From NCBI GenBank assembly GCA_004554075.1, contig SFOB01000011.1, positions 1 through 44,743 on the forward strand: a stretch of 44,743 bases of DNA. Direction: 5' to 3'. Each line of letters opens with the position of its first letter. Within the stretch, counting starts at the first letter, position 1. Below, one piece after another: positions 1 to 9,500 of the stretch. This DNA is from Treponema sp. (GTDB taxonomy: Bacteria > Spirochaetota > Spirochaetia > Treponematales > Treponemataceae). Under the pieces are notes generated by a model. The model was not told the origin of the DNA and ran no database searches. It saw only the letters and a program-made list of their open reading frames with translations. A program made the position numbers and the translations under genes.

Positions 1-2412
1 TTTCCTTACATTTACCGCAACTTCCCGGCCAAACTTATCCTGTGAAAGCTCGTAAATTACAGTTTGACCGGTTTGCAAAGATGTAAATGTCAGATTATCG
101 GTAAAGTTCTGGTGTGCGAAAATCGATTCATCACCGCGGGTAATAAACATATAAGAACAACCGTTTCGGTCACGGCCAATTCGGATTATCTTACCGCTGA
201 AAGTTTCAATCTGTTTTTCCTGGACTTCGGTTTCTTTCTGATTGTTTATCTGAGCCTCAGCCCCATGAATATAAGACATGATTTTACTACTACTCAGATA
301 GTCGCCCATATTCTTGTTGTTATTCTTTTCTTTGAACAACTGTTTTGCCTTTGTGAAGATTTCCAGAGCCTTTTCAAATTCCTCAAGAATCTCATCCGAA
401 TCTTTCAGGAGAGTAAGAATCTTCTTTGCCACTTCTTCTGTCTTCTCTGTATCATTCAAAGAGATTTTTGCAGGGCAGATGCTGCGTTTTACAAGGTAAC
501 AAACTACTGGCTTAGCACTTCTCAGGCTTGCATTAATCCTGTTTTCATAAAGAAGTTTGTCATATGCCGAATAAAGGCTGGCCGCTGCATAATAGCAGAT
601 TTCCTTGTGGTTATCACTGAAAACTTGATTTTTATACATAGTAATCAGTTTGAATTCTGAATTTGTAGCATCATAAGGTGCATCAAACCATACGGCAACA
701 GTACTCTGAATTAAAGAACGGAAGGTACACTTCTGATAACCGCAGATATTCTCATTCATTAAAGATTTAGAACGGCGTTCATAGTAAACATGGCGGCTTT
801 CGGCTACATCATTGTAATCGCGGAAGAACTGTTCAAGTTTCTTATGATATTCCTTTGTGATTTCATTTATCATGTCGTGAACAATGTTCTGATTATTATT
901 AGCACTTACAATCGAGTTGATAGTTTCGGTTTCATTTGTAGAAATAATGCGGGCAAATACCTGAACCTTGGAAACATCCAATCCTTCTTTGTGGGCATAA
1001 TATAGTACGCTACATGTCTGGCATCCGTTTACGATTTGTGGATTGGTAACTCTTACAGTATTCAGATTTGGATATTCCAGGCGGCTTGCAAGAATCGTAA
1101 TACCATTGTTACGCAGAATAAAACTTTCAGGAGCTGTCTTAATGGTTTCTTTGATCGATTGATTGACGTTTGTGTTTCCCTGATAATCTCGGACGTTCTC
1201 TTCAAAAAGTCCACGCTTAAGGTTTCCTGTTGTTTCATCAATCAGAATGCCCAGTAAATCAGTAGCGTTGATGATTGCAGCACATCCCATAACTGCTTCA
1301 TCGCCGCTAAGTTGAAGTGGAGTTCCCTGTAAAGCAAGTTTTGCAGAGTATGATTCCGTTTCATTCAGCGTAATCTTTTGAAGACGTTTTTCATCAATGA
1401 AAACAGGAGATTCAATCTGATAAATTCCGTTTTCAAATCTTGCTGCGGCCTTCTTTAGAGTTTCAAACGAACCTAGGACTTCACTTGAATTAGTCCAGGT
1501 CGCATTTGCAGCAGCATAAAAAAGACGGATATCAATATGGCTCATTTCAGTCCAGTACTGAACATTTTCCAGAAGTTCATTTTTGATATTGAACCAGTAC
1601 TGTACCTTAGGATTCAGCTTTCTTGATGATTCCCTTTCCAGAAAGTTCTGTACACCCAGAATAAAGGTACTGATTTCTTTAAGGTCAAACTTGTCTTTGC
1701 ATTTAGATTGAATCAGGATGATTTCTGCAGAGCGGATTGCCTTATCCTTTTCTATAATGAAGTTCAAGAAATCAAGACTTGTGATAATGTGCCCGTTAAT
1801 GCGGATACAGATGCTGTCAATTCCGGAATCAAAATAGTCATCAACGCAGATAAGATCCAGAAGGCCTTCGTCATTGTTGATGCTATTAGGTGCGTCATTT
1901 TCTATGATTGCTTGAGTGAGCATACGCTCAAAAATTACGCCGTCGCGCTGGTCGTTTCCTGCATGTTCCTTTCTGTAAATATCAAGCAGATTCTTTACTG
2001 TGCTTTTATTATTGAGTGGGGTTTCGTCGAAATATGTTTTTACATCCTGAATGATTGTCTTCTTTTCAGGCTTTTTCTCTTCCTCTTTTTCTTCTTCAGG
2101 TTCTTCCGGATTACAAAGTTCTTCTATCTGAGCTTCTGTTTTAAAACTATTAAGATACCAGTCCTGTTTAGCATCTTCATGAAAGTTAGGAACAAAATAG
2201 GCAAACAGTTTATTGTTTTCCAGGTCGTGAAAAGTTGTATCCATGAAAGCAAAGTCGCCGAAAGTCTGGAACGAAGCCCTGTCCTGCTCATAGAGCTTTG
2301 ACAGATGTATCATCAAATCCGTCTTCAAAACTTCATTATAGCTGATAATTCTGCGCAGATATTCTGTGTGAGATTTGCTGACATATGCTACATCATAGAA
2401 CTTGTAAACCAT
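1..2412 (-). CDS. AIPR-family abortive-infection protein with C-terminal cold-shock-like domain (3' end outside window)
   Basis: The reading frame is open for 804 codons from an ATG at 2412 to the window edge, so the C-terminus is missing. A clear AGGAG ribosome site precedes the ATG, and the gene lies 12 nt after its upstream neighbour. The middle of the protein fits the AIPR family (PF10592), known from phage-abortive-infection loci. Residues about 205-240 contain 'NGHIITSLDFL' followed by a segment ending in 'ILIQSKCKDKFDL'. Around 434-460 are 'NNGITILA' and 'NPQIVNGCQTC', then a stretch rich in 'SANNNQNIV'. An acidic/lysine linker (about 100-120) follows the N-terminal region. From about 740 onward the sequence reads like a cold-shock/OB fold ('SGKIIRIGRD', 'SIFAHQNF', 'GREVAVNV'), which would suggest nucleic-acid binding. 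AIPR assignment is by pattern recognition. The OB-fold call is an inference. As last visible gene of the array it could be an effector that acts on host or phage nucleic acid. Confidence 0.75.
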   Translation of the reverse strand, partial: MVYKFYDVAYVSKSHTEYLRRIISYNEVLKTDLMIHLSKLYEQDRASFQTFGDFAFMDTTFHDLENNKLFAYFVPNFHEDAKQDWYLNSFKTEAQIEELCNPEEPEEEKEEEKKPEKKTIIQDVKTYFDETPLNNKSTVKNLLDIYRKEHAGNDQRDGVIFERMLTQAIIENDAPNSINNDEGLLDLICVDDYFDSGIDSICIRINGHIITSLDFLNFIIEKDKAIRSAEIILIQSKCKDKFDLKEISTFILGVQNFLERESSRKLNPKVQYWFNIKNELLENVQYWTEMSHIDIRLFYAAANATWTNSSEVLGSFETLKKAAARFENGIYQIESPVFIDEKRLQKITLNETESYSAKLALQGTPLQLSGDEAVMGCAAIINATDLLGILIDETTGNLKRGLFEENVRDYQGNTNVNQSIKETIKTAPESFILRNNGITILASRLEYPNLNTVRVTNPQIVNGCQTCSVLYYAHKEGLDVSKVQVFARIISTNETETINSIVSANNNQNIVHDMINEITKEYHKKLEQFFRDYNDVAESRHVYYERRSKSLMNENICGYQKCTFRSLIQSTVAVWFDAPYDATNSEFKLITMYKNQVFSDNHKEICYYAAASLYSAYDKLLYENRINASLRSAKPVVCYLVKRSICPAKISLNDTEKTEEVAKKILTLLKDSDEILEEFEKALEIFTKAKQLFKEKNNNKNMGDYLSSSKIMSYIHGAEAQINNQKETEVQEKQIETFSGKIIRIGRDRNGCSYMFITRGDESIFAHQNFTDNLTFTSLQTGQTVIYELSQDKFGREVAVNVRK

Positions 2413-2424
2413 ACTGCTCCTCTT

Positions 2425-3249
2425 TTACGATTCCAGCGTCTTTGCAACTCCATTAACAATCGTCTCGTGTACGAATACAATCTGTCCTTTCTTGTTCTTA
2501 TAAAAATCGCTGCTTAAACGCTTAAAATATCCACGGCGGAAGTGAGGTATCACTACTCCAGCCTCAGCTTTTTCCGTTGCTTCCATTACCTTTTCTGAAG
2601 TATTCAGATAATGATTGTTTTCAGTTTTTACGTCGTGGGGAGCTCCGTCTACAAGACAATCGGGGAAGCAATAAATGTACGAAATGAGGTTGATTGCAAT
2701 TTTTGTAATCTCATTCATTTCTTGGTCAGTGTAGACAATAGATTTCTTATCCTCGATTTCATTGCTAGAAATGTGATATTGCTCCATTCCATGATTAACA
2801 AAGATACGGAGTTCATTTGTTGTGTCATAAAGCGAATATGCAAATACAAACCCCTGGCTTTTTCGTGGTATGTGCAGGCAGATTCCAAAGTTAATTCCTG
2901 TTGTCAGGTTTTCAAGATAATCATCTGAATTGAGTACTACGCTGGAACCGTTTTCCTTGATGTAGGTTTTGATACCTTCCAAATCACGGATTTCTACAGT
3001 TTTGAAGAAATCCATAAGCCCTTCATCTTTCAGATAAATATGAGTAAGTTCATGTCCTAAATCGCGGATAAAAAGTTGAACGCAGGTTGCATCATCCATG
3101 CTTGCCACAAAGTTTGATATAAACCACTGACGAAAAAGTTCCGGCGTATCAGAATTAGGCTTTCCGGTTGGAGAGTTTTCCTTGCAGAACTTTCTGTAAG
3201 CATCGTAGAAGAGCCCGAATGTTTTGCCATATTGTACGTGTTTACTCAT
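2425..3249 (-). CDS. Hypothetical protein, 274 aa, between ART-like and AIPR genes
   Basis: I do not recognise the full-length family. The gene starts at an ATG preceded by AAGGATAATAA. It sits 11 nt after the 214-aa gene and 12 nt before the AIPR gene, so co-transcription is likely. Two features stand out. 'HELTH' near residues 66-70 formally matches the zinc-protease HExxH pattern, but no third ligand is obvious. The C-terminal 50 residues ('PHFRRGYFKRL' and a terminal 'VHETIVNGV') resemble the basic RRG...VNG tail I recall from a widespread family of hypothetical proteins, including AcrVA2-like ones. The interior is rich in acidic and aromatic residues with no signal peptide or membrane segment. 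Base composition looks more GC-rich than the genes upstream, like the AIPR gene, so these two may have a different origin from the core array. Confidence 0.7.
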   Translation of the reverse strand: MSKHVQYGKTFGLFYDAYRKFCKENSPTGKPNSDTPELFRQWFISNFVASMDDATCVQLFIRDLGHELTHIYLKDEGLMDFFKTVEIRDLEGIKTYIKENGSSVVLNSDDYLENLTTGINFGICLHIPRKSQGFVFAYSLYDTTNELRIFVNHGMEQYHISSNEIEDKKSIVYTDQEMNEITKIAINLISYIYCFPDCLVDGAPHDVKTENNHYLNTSEKVMEATEKAEAGVVIPHFRRGYFKRLSSDFYKNKKGQIVFVHETIVNGVAKTLES

Positions 3250-3260
3250 TTATTATCCTT

Positions 3261-3905
3261 CTAAACTAGTTCAATGACTTCATAATTCGATAAATCATTG
3301 GGAGTTTCCTTTAATCTGAACGAAAGTTTTACAAGTAATTCATCTGGTAAAGTATTATTAATTACTTCTACGCCTTTCTCATCAAGTAACTGATTTTTTT
3401 CCAAATCTGGGAATTTAATCAATACGGGTTTATTTGGAAGTTCCCATATTGATTGAAGCTTTTGTAAATCCGATTCAATTGTATTAAGTTCACTTGTATA
3501 ATTAAGCAAAGTTGCTCCATGCCATAAACGATATGCTACATTCCCAATTTCACCAAAGTATGCAGCTCGTCGTGCATATCTACAAGCTTTATCATAATCG
3601 CCGGTTAGATAAAATGACTCATATTGATAATCAGGTTTATTAAGCAAACATGCTACTGTATATGCATCCCATGTTTCCCTCTCAAAAATTCCAAGCTTTT
3701 CTCTTAATTCTTGATTGTGCTTATCATATTCTGGTTTTGAAGTTATTCTGTAATCCTTAAATTCGAATCCGTTTTGTATAAAAACATTGAAGTAATAATT
3801 TATTAAAACAAAAGCACTCTTTTTTGCTTTAGTTCGTTCTTCTGGAGACATTGCTAATACTTTTCTATCAGTACCGTGATAAAGTGGAATGGTAAGTTTA
3901 CTCAT
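3261..3905 (-). CDS. Small protein, possibly with an ADP-ribosyltransferase-like fold
   Basis: This 214-residue protein begins 17 nt after the second SNF2 helicase gene and ends 11 nt before the next gene, so it belongs to the same transcript. The N-terminus 'IPLYHGTDRK' resembles the H-containing first strand of H-Y-E/Q type ADP-ribosyltransferase folds ('LYHGT'). 'ESFYLTGDYDKACRYARRAAYFG' (residues about 96-118) resembles the second, tyrosine-bearing motif with the A-x-x-YA helix seen in such folds. A late acidic residue ('FRLKE' near 198) could be the third position. All three assignments are by eye and could be coincidental. If correct, the enzyme would modify a target with ADP-ribose from NAD. 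That is notable because macro-domain and ADP-ribosylglycohydrolase genes lie on the same molecule at 32.5-35.1 kb. Alternative: an unrelated DUF with no catalytic activity. Confidence 0.6.
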   Translation of the reverse strand: MSKLTIPLYHGTDRKVLAMSPEERTKAKKSAFVLINYYFNVFIQNGFEFKDYRITSKPEYDKHNQELREKLGIFERETWDAYTVACLLNKPDYQYESFYLTGDYDKACRYARRAAYFGEIGNVAYRLWHGATLLNYTSELNTIESDLQKLQSIWELPNKPVLIKFPDLEKNQLLDEKGVEVINNTLPDELLVKLSFRLKETPNDLSNYEVIELV

Positions 3906-3922
3906 TTATTTTCCTATAGTAT

Positions 3923-6550
3923 CTATTGTGAACCTGCTAAAACAAATTGGAGTTCCTTTGCTGGTAAGGCATAACTATATTCTTTTAATATAGTATCTAT
4001 CTTAGATTCTATTTCTTGTGGAACAGAATCTAAACATTTATCAGAACTACTGTTATATTCAAGCTGATTCAACAATTTTAATGTTTCGTCAAGAGTTAGC
4101 TTATTAATTTCTTTTGTGTTATGGGAATAAGAATATACAACGAGATCTTTAGTAATTCTTTCGGATGAGTAAGTTTTTTGATCAAATAATTTGTAAATAA
4201 AATACGACTTATTTCCATTGATTTTGCAAACAGCACCTTCAATTCTATCTGCGTACTCTATACACTTATCAAATGCGTAATGTCCAATTCCACATATATC
4301 CTTTGCTTTTTCCCCTTCTTCAACTTTACGTTTAAACATTAAGTTTGAATATTTTGGCATATATTTTCTTGAGCCTTCCCAAGTTTTAGGAGCAAGAAAA
4401 CTATATTTCCCGTTAGTGTTAACAATTTGTCTGCCTTGCAAACGAATACAATGTTCAAAAAACTTTTGTAAATCTGGTAAATCTGTTTTAGGAACGTCTG
4501 GTAATCCGCTTAAATTAAATTTTGCTGCGTTCCCAACAATTCCCTTTATCATAGAAATTGCATCTTCTCCACCAAAAGTCTTCGTTTGTGCATCAAACCA
4601 ATTATCTATGCTCTCATTTCTTGACAATTTTGTTATACCATCTGAAATTAAAGAATTAAAATAATTATCTCCGTGGATGCCCAATACCAACCCTAATAAA
4701 TCATCTGGTTCTTCCATTCCTGCATTCAAGACTTTTGTTATTGTATTAATTTTATTTTGTAGTTTTTCCCAAATTGTTGATTCTATTGTATCTGGATTTC
4801 TAAAACTTACTACATCAACATCGTACTTCTGACCGTATCGATTAATTCTTCCGACTCTTTGATGGAGTTTCATTGGATTCCATGGTAAATCAACATGAAA
4901 TAAAACATGGCAATGTTCTTGAAGATCTATTCCCTCTCCTGCAGCTTCGGTCGAAATTAAAAATCTCACTTTGCCGGAATTAAACATTTTTGCAGCTTCA
5001 GTTCGTTTTAAGTAGACCTTTTTTCGTTCTCCATTTGGATATAAAACATCATCTAATTTTTCATCACCATTAATAATCGTTACACAATCTGGTCCCCATT
5101 TTTTCATTAATGCGGACATTAAGAGTGATTGTGTAGTTTTATATTCGGTAAAGAAAAGGATACTTTGTTCAGAATACTGCTCATCAATAGTATTTATTAT
5201 TTTTTGAATTCTACTTTCTGAGCTAACTTTATCTGCTAAATCAATTATTTTATCTAGGCTTTCAATCTCATTATTCATCAAAGAAAAATTGACGGTTCCC
5301 GTTCCTATGATATTTTCTATATCTTCTTCTTCAGGTTCATCTGAGAAAATTGAAAGGATTCGCTCTGATGTAAATTCATCAGCTTCCTTTTTAACTCTTA
5401 CAAGATTTAATTCATTCTTTCTGTCAATAAGAGCTTTTTTTACTGCTGCTATTGAACTCGCTGCTAACTTTTGAAATGAAACTAAAACAAGAGTAATACA
5501 GGTACTAATATTTCCAGACTTCGTTAATGCATATGTTTTACCACTTTCTATGAATTGAGACATTTGTTGATAAAAATCTTGCTCTTCTGGTGTATAAGAA
5601 AATGTTTCTTGATGTTGAATGATTTTATGGAACAATTTATTCCCATTCATATCAACAGTATTCTGCTTATTATTTCGAATAAAATATTTTGATAGTCGAG
5701 CATATTGTTGTGATGATTTTTCTTTAGGATTAAATTCCTTTGGGGCAACAAGTCTCATTAATGACCAAAAGCCATAATCAAAACCCCGGTGAGGAGTACC
5801 TGTAAATAAAACTGTTGAGATTATTTTACCTGCTTCTTCAAGCTTTTCAAAGAATTGGTATTCTAAGGTTTTACCTGTTCTGGCTTCTGCATTCATATGA
5901 TGCGCTTCATCAACAATAACAAGATCCCATGCATCTGAATCAAGAATTTTATTTTGTCGTCCATTGGTGTTTACTTGCATAGTTGGGAAAGAAACTATAA
6001 CTTGATCATGAGTTTCCCAATAGTTAACCGAACTTTTTTCTTGCTCTGTAGTATATACATCAAAACCCAAATCAAATTGCAAACTCATTCGTTCTTGCCA
6101 TTGGATTGTAAGTGGTGCAGGTGTCAATATAAGAATTCGTTTAGCTTTTCCCGAAGACTTTAAGCTCCAGATCATAAGTCCAGCTTCAATGGTTTTTCCT
6201 AAGCCAACATCATCAGCTACTAAATAACGAACAGGCCACTCTTTCAGTACCTGATTACAAACCCATAATTGGTGAGGTAATAAATCAATGGCAGATCGAC
6301 TGAAAATTCCCCACTTATTATTTATGGTTTGAATAATTGCTGACTGAACTTTAGTGATTATTTGTTCTGAATCACTATATTCTTTTGAATTTAATTGAGA
6401 CAATACGTCTTCTACTTTTTTCAGGTCTTCAAATGGACATTGTTGAATAGAATTATTTTCGAACCTAACTAATACAGAATCTGGTAGAATTGATAATATG
6501 GTTCCTATACCAAAATCTTGATGCATTACTTTATCATTATTTTGAAGCAT
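3923..6550 (-). CDS. SNF2/RapA-type ATP-dependent DNA translocase/helicase (second copy, beside GHKL ATPase)
   Basis: This 875-residue superfamily 2 protein starts with a small beta-rich segment (residues 1-45, 'DFGIGTILSI') that looks like a Tudor/CarD-like fold. The helicase core shows Walker A 'DDVGLGKTIEAG' (about 113-124), Walker B 'VDEAHHMN' (213-220), 'FTGTPHRG' as motif III, and motif VI 'QRVGRINRYGQ'. This layout matches RapA/DrmD-like Swi2/Snf2 enzymes, which use ATP to move on double-stranded DNA or remodel protein-DNA complexes. The start overlaps the tail of the upstream GHKL gene region (2 nt gap; ribosome site GGGAGA within that gene's end), so the two are probably translationally coupled and may act as a pair. 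It is a different protein from the SNF2 enzyme at 23.7-26.3 kb. GHKL plus helicase pairs are also known from other defence loci such as the one called Hma (helicase-methylase-ATPase). Confidence 0.88.
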   Translation of the reverse strand: MLQNNDKVMHQDFGIGTILSILPDSVLVRFENNSIQQCPFEDLKKVEDVLSQLNSKEYSDSEQIITKVQSAIIQTINNKWGIFSRSAIDLLPHQLWVCNQVLKEWPVRYLVADDVGLGKTIEAGLMIWSLKSSGKAKRILILTPAPLTIQWQERMSLQFDLGFDVYTTEQEKSSVNYWETHDQVIVSFPTMQVNTNGRQNKILDSDAWDLVIVDEAHHMNAEARTGKTLEYQFFEKLEEAGKIISTVLFTGTPHRGFDYGFWSLMRLVAPKEFNPKEKSSQQYARLSKYFIRNNKQNTVDMNGNKLFHKIIQHQETFSYTPEEQDFYQQMSQFIESGKTYALTKSGNISTCITLVLVSFQKLAASSIAAVKKALIDRKNELNLVRVKKEADEFTSERILSIFSDEPEEEDIENIIGTGTVNFSLMNNEIESLDKIIDLADKVSSESRIQKIINTIDEQYSEQSILFFTEYKTTQSLLMSALMKKWGPDCVTIINGDEKLDDVLYPNGERKKVYLKRTEAAKMFNSGKVRFLISTEAAGEGIDLQEHCHVLFHVDLPWNPMKLHQRVGRINRYGQKYDVDVVSFRNPDTIESTIWEKLQNKINTITKVLNAGMEEPDDLLGLVLGIHGDNYFNSLISDGITKLSRNESIDNWFDAQTKTFGGEDAISMIKGIVGNAAKFNLSGLPDVPKTDLPDLQKFFEHCIRLQGRQIVNTNGKYSFLAPKTWEGSRKYMPKYSNLMFKRKVEEGEKAKDICGIGHYAFDKCIEYADRIEGAVCKINGNKSYFIYKLFDQKTYSSERITKDLVVYSYSHNTKEINKLTLDETLKLLNQLEYNSSSDKCLDSVPQEIESKIDTILKEYSYALPAKELQFVLAGSQ

Positions 6551-6552
6551 AA

Positions 6553-9500
6553 CTAATCTCCCAATATTATAAATGGTAAATCATGTTCAGCAAGGAAGTC
6601 ATTTAATCGCGGAACATCGCCTAATTGTTTAATTATTTCTCTATATAAAGCCTCAGATGTTGAATAAATCGGTTCTACTTGTTGATAGACAATACGTCGA
6701 AGTTTTTTATTTGGAATATAAGTAAATTGATTTAACTTCTCAAAGGCTTTTTGTTTATCCTCATAAAAGTCACAATCCTGGAGTTCGCGCATGATTAACG
6801 AAATTCCAAATTTTAGGCTTCTATCACTAGCAAATGCTTCAATACCACTACCCGATAATTCAGAATCACTGCTAGGTATGAGAATTTGTCCTGTAGACTG
6901 AATTTCTCCTTTTGTTTGTGTTTTGAATAAATTATAAAAGCTCATAAAATGTTTACGGAACTTATATACACGTAGGAGACGTTCAAATTCTTCTAAGTCT
7001 TCTTCAGCAAATTGTGTTTTTTCCAAGAATCTATCATATATTTCTTGTAAATTGGCACCGTCACAGAACATAGTGATTAAATCATCAATTCTTTCAATTC
7101 GTAGACGTCGTGAGACTTCGGAATGATTATAATATACTGAAGATTGAAGAATTCCTAATAAGAACAAAATACACCAAGATTTTGGAATTGATGGATTGTT
7201 TTCGTCATATCGAATCCAATAGTCATCTCCAACAATTAAACTTTGCTTGAGCTCATGTCTATCAATCTGTTTTGGAAACATCCATGAATAATATTCTTCT
7301 TTCTTGTTAATCCATTCTTCTGGTGATAATTGGACCCAACGTTCATAAATATCCAAAACAGTAGGAATTTCCTGGAAGCTGATTGTATTGTCGTCTTCAA
7401 TTTCTTCGTCTTCTTCATTATCATCTTCATCATTTTGATCTGTAAGATATTGCTTCAATACATCAGTGTCTGGTTTGTATAATCTTGAAAGTATGCTCAC
7501 AGCTTCCCCATAATTAGGAGAAATTTCCGCAACTCTGTTTATCATTTTTACAGTGTTATTTACGTCGGTTATTTTACAATTTTCCAGAAGTTTATCTTCT
7601 TTTATTACATAATCGAATAATTGAGAATCTCTTAATTTTAGAAGTATTTCTTTTTGTCTTTGGATGTTTGAGGCGTACTTATTTAATAAACATTCTAAAA
7701 GAGTAATTATGTATTTAATTTCTACAATTTGACTTCCATGATTTTGAGGTAATAATTCTGCAAGTATTTGAGTTGTAACAATATAATTTGTTTCTTCGCA
7801 ATCATTAATAAAATCATTCATTGCATTTATATATTTATATTGTGTTGAAACGTGGCTACCAAATGGATGTGCAGAAAGTGCAAGAATATTTTGCTGATTG
7901 TATGGAATAACATCCGTTGTTCCGTTCGGAAGTATCCCCTTCGCAAGACAGGTTTGAACTGTATATTCTGAAAAATTAGCCAAGAATCCCTTGGATTTTG
8001 TTTTTGAGTCTAAAATAATGTTTATTAAACTATTGAAGTAGCATCCAAAAATAGGGTCATCTTTTAATTCAAAAATTGAATCAACAAATAATGTTGATAG
8101 TTTATTTATTAATTTTTGATTATCCGGATTCTCACATGCAAGAGTCTGTCTTCCGGTATTTGTTTTAAAATCCGCATTTATAGCAAAGTTCAAACCGTTA
8201 AAATCAGATAAAGGAGCTAAACACCACATTTTTGGTATTCTTTCTTCTAAAGGAACAACTGAGGCTCCGTTTAGTCGAAAAGCTAAACTGGCAAATTGAC
8301 ATTGTGGATCTTGAATATGAGAAGGAATAGTTTTGAATAGAAGAATATCACCATCGCTTTCAACAATAAAATTAGATAGTTCAAGTTTATTCTTTGGTTT
8401 CCATGAATAAGAATTCTCATTAACATTGATTTCTCTGACTCTCTTTGCAAACATTACGAGAAAATTTGCAGATTGTTCAAAGTCAGATATTATTTCATCT
8501 TTCTTCTTTAAGCCATTTTCATTTAAGGGAAGTGTTATTATTGTTTTCTCAGTGTACCCTTCTCCAGCTGTTTGTGGATATAAAGCTGCTTTTACAATGA
8601 AATCATAATCACCACTTTTTATATGAGGTTCATCAGAAATAAGATAAACAGTTTTGAATCCATAGCCAAATTTACCAGTTTGTCTACCATAGCTATGCAT
8701 GTTTCCTTTATCAGACCAGCCAATTGTAAGCATATTAGCTAAATCTGCCTTATATTCTGGACAGCCTCCAACCTTATATTCGTTAATTGGCCGCCCTATA
8801 TGTTCAATAACCATTGAATCATTTACTATTTTAGCATTGAAATAACTTGTTCTTGAGTCAGAACCTTTCTGAGCATATGCATCATCACTGTTCTGGAATA
8901 ATTCGAAGAGAATACATCTTTCTTGATATTCAGCTTCTCGAATATAATTAATAACTCGTTCCTTTATTTGATTTTGAATCAATCCATTATTGTTTTCAAT
9001 GTATGACCTGATTGCATCACAACTCGACTTCATGGCTGCAAAATCTTCATTTCCACAGGCTTCCATATACCTTTTATATTCTAAAGCTATCTGATTATAT
9101 TGTCCTGCTCTTGTATCAAGCTTTAATATTTTAAGTGTAGAAAAGACATTCGCAAAAATCATATTAATTGCAGTTTTGAGAGGAGTTTGCGAAGGATTTG
9201 CTAAATCAACAAAGAATGATTCATCTGGTAAGAAAGAGGTTCTTACGGATAATAATTGTTTTATTGCATTTTCTATACTCATTTCTGAAAAAGCTGAAAA
9301 GTTATCAAATAGCTCTACAGTTATTTCGCCAGTTTGAGATTTGAAATCTGGCTTATTATAAAAGATGGTATCCATTTCTTTTGCATCTTTTAGTTTAATC
9401 AATTCAGAGGTAAGACTCTTGCAATAGTTATTCTCTGTTGTGTATACATTGATTTTTGAAAGCTTAATCGATGAAAGATGGAAGCCTTTTAAAACTGAAA

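Noticed and set aside
64..660. Plus-strand open frame of 198 codons opposite the AIPR gene
   Set aside because: The minus strand is open for all 804 codons with AIPR motifs; the plus frame is hydrophobic nonsense typical of antisense and has no ribosome site.
3040..3060. HELTH motif in the 274-aa protein as sign of a zinc metalloprotease
   Set aside because: No third ligand or protease context; short motif matches of this kind are frequent by chance. Kept only as a side note.
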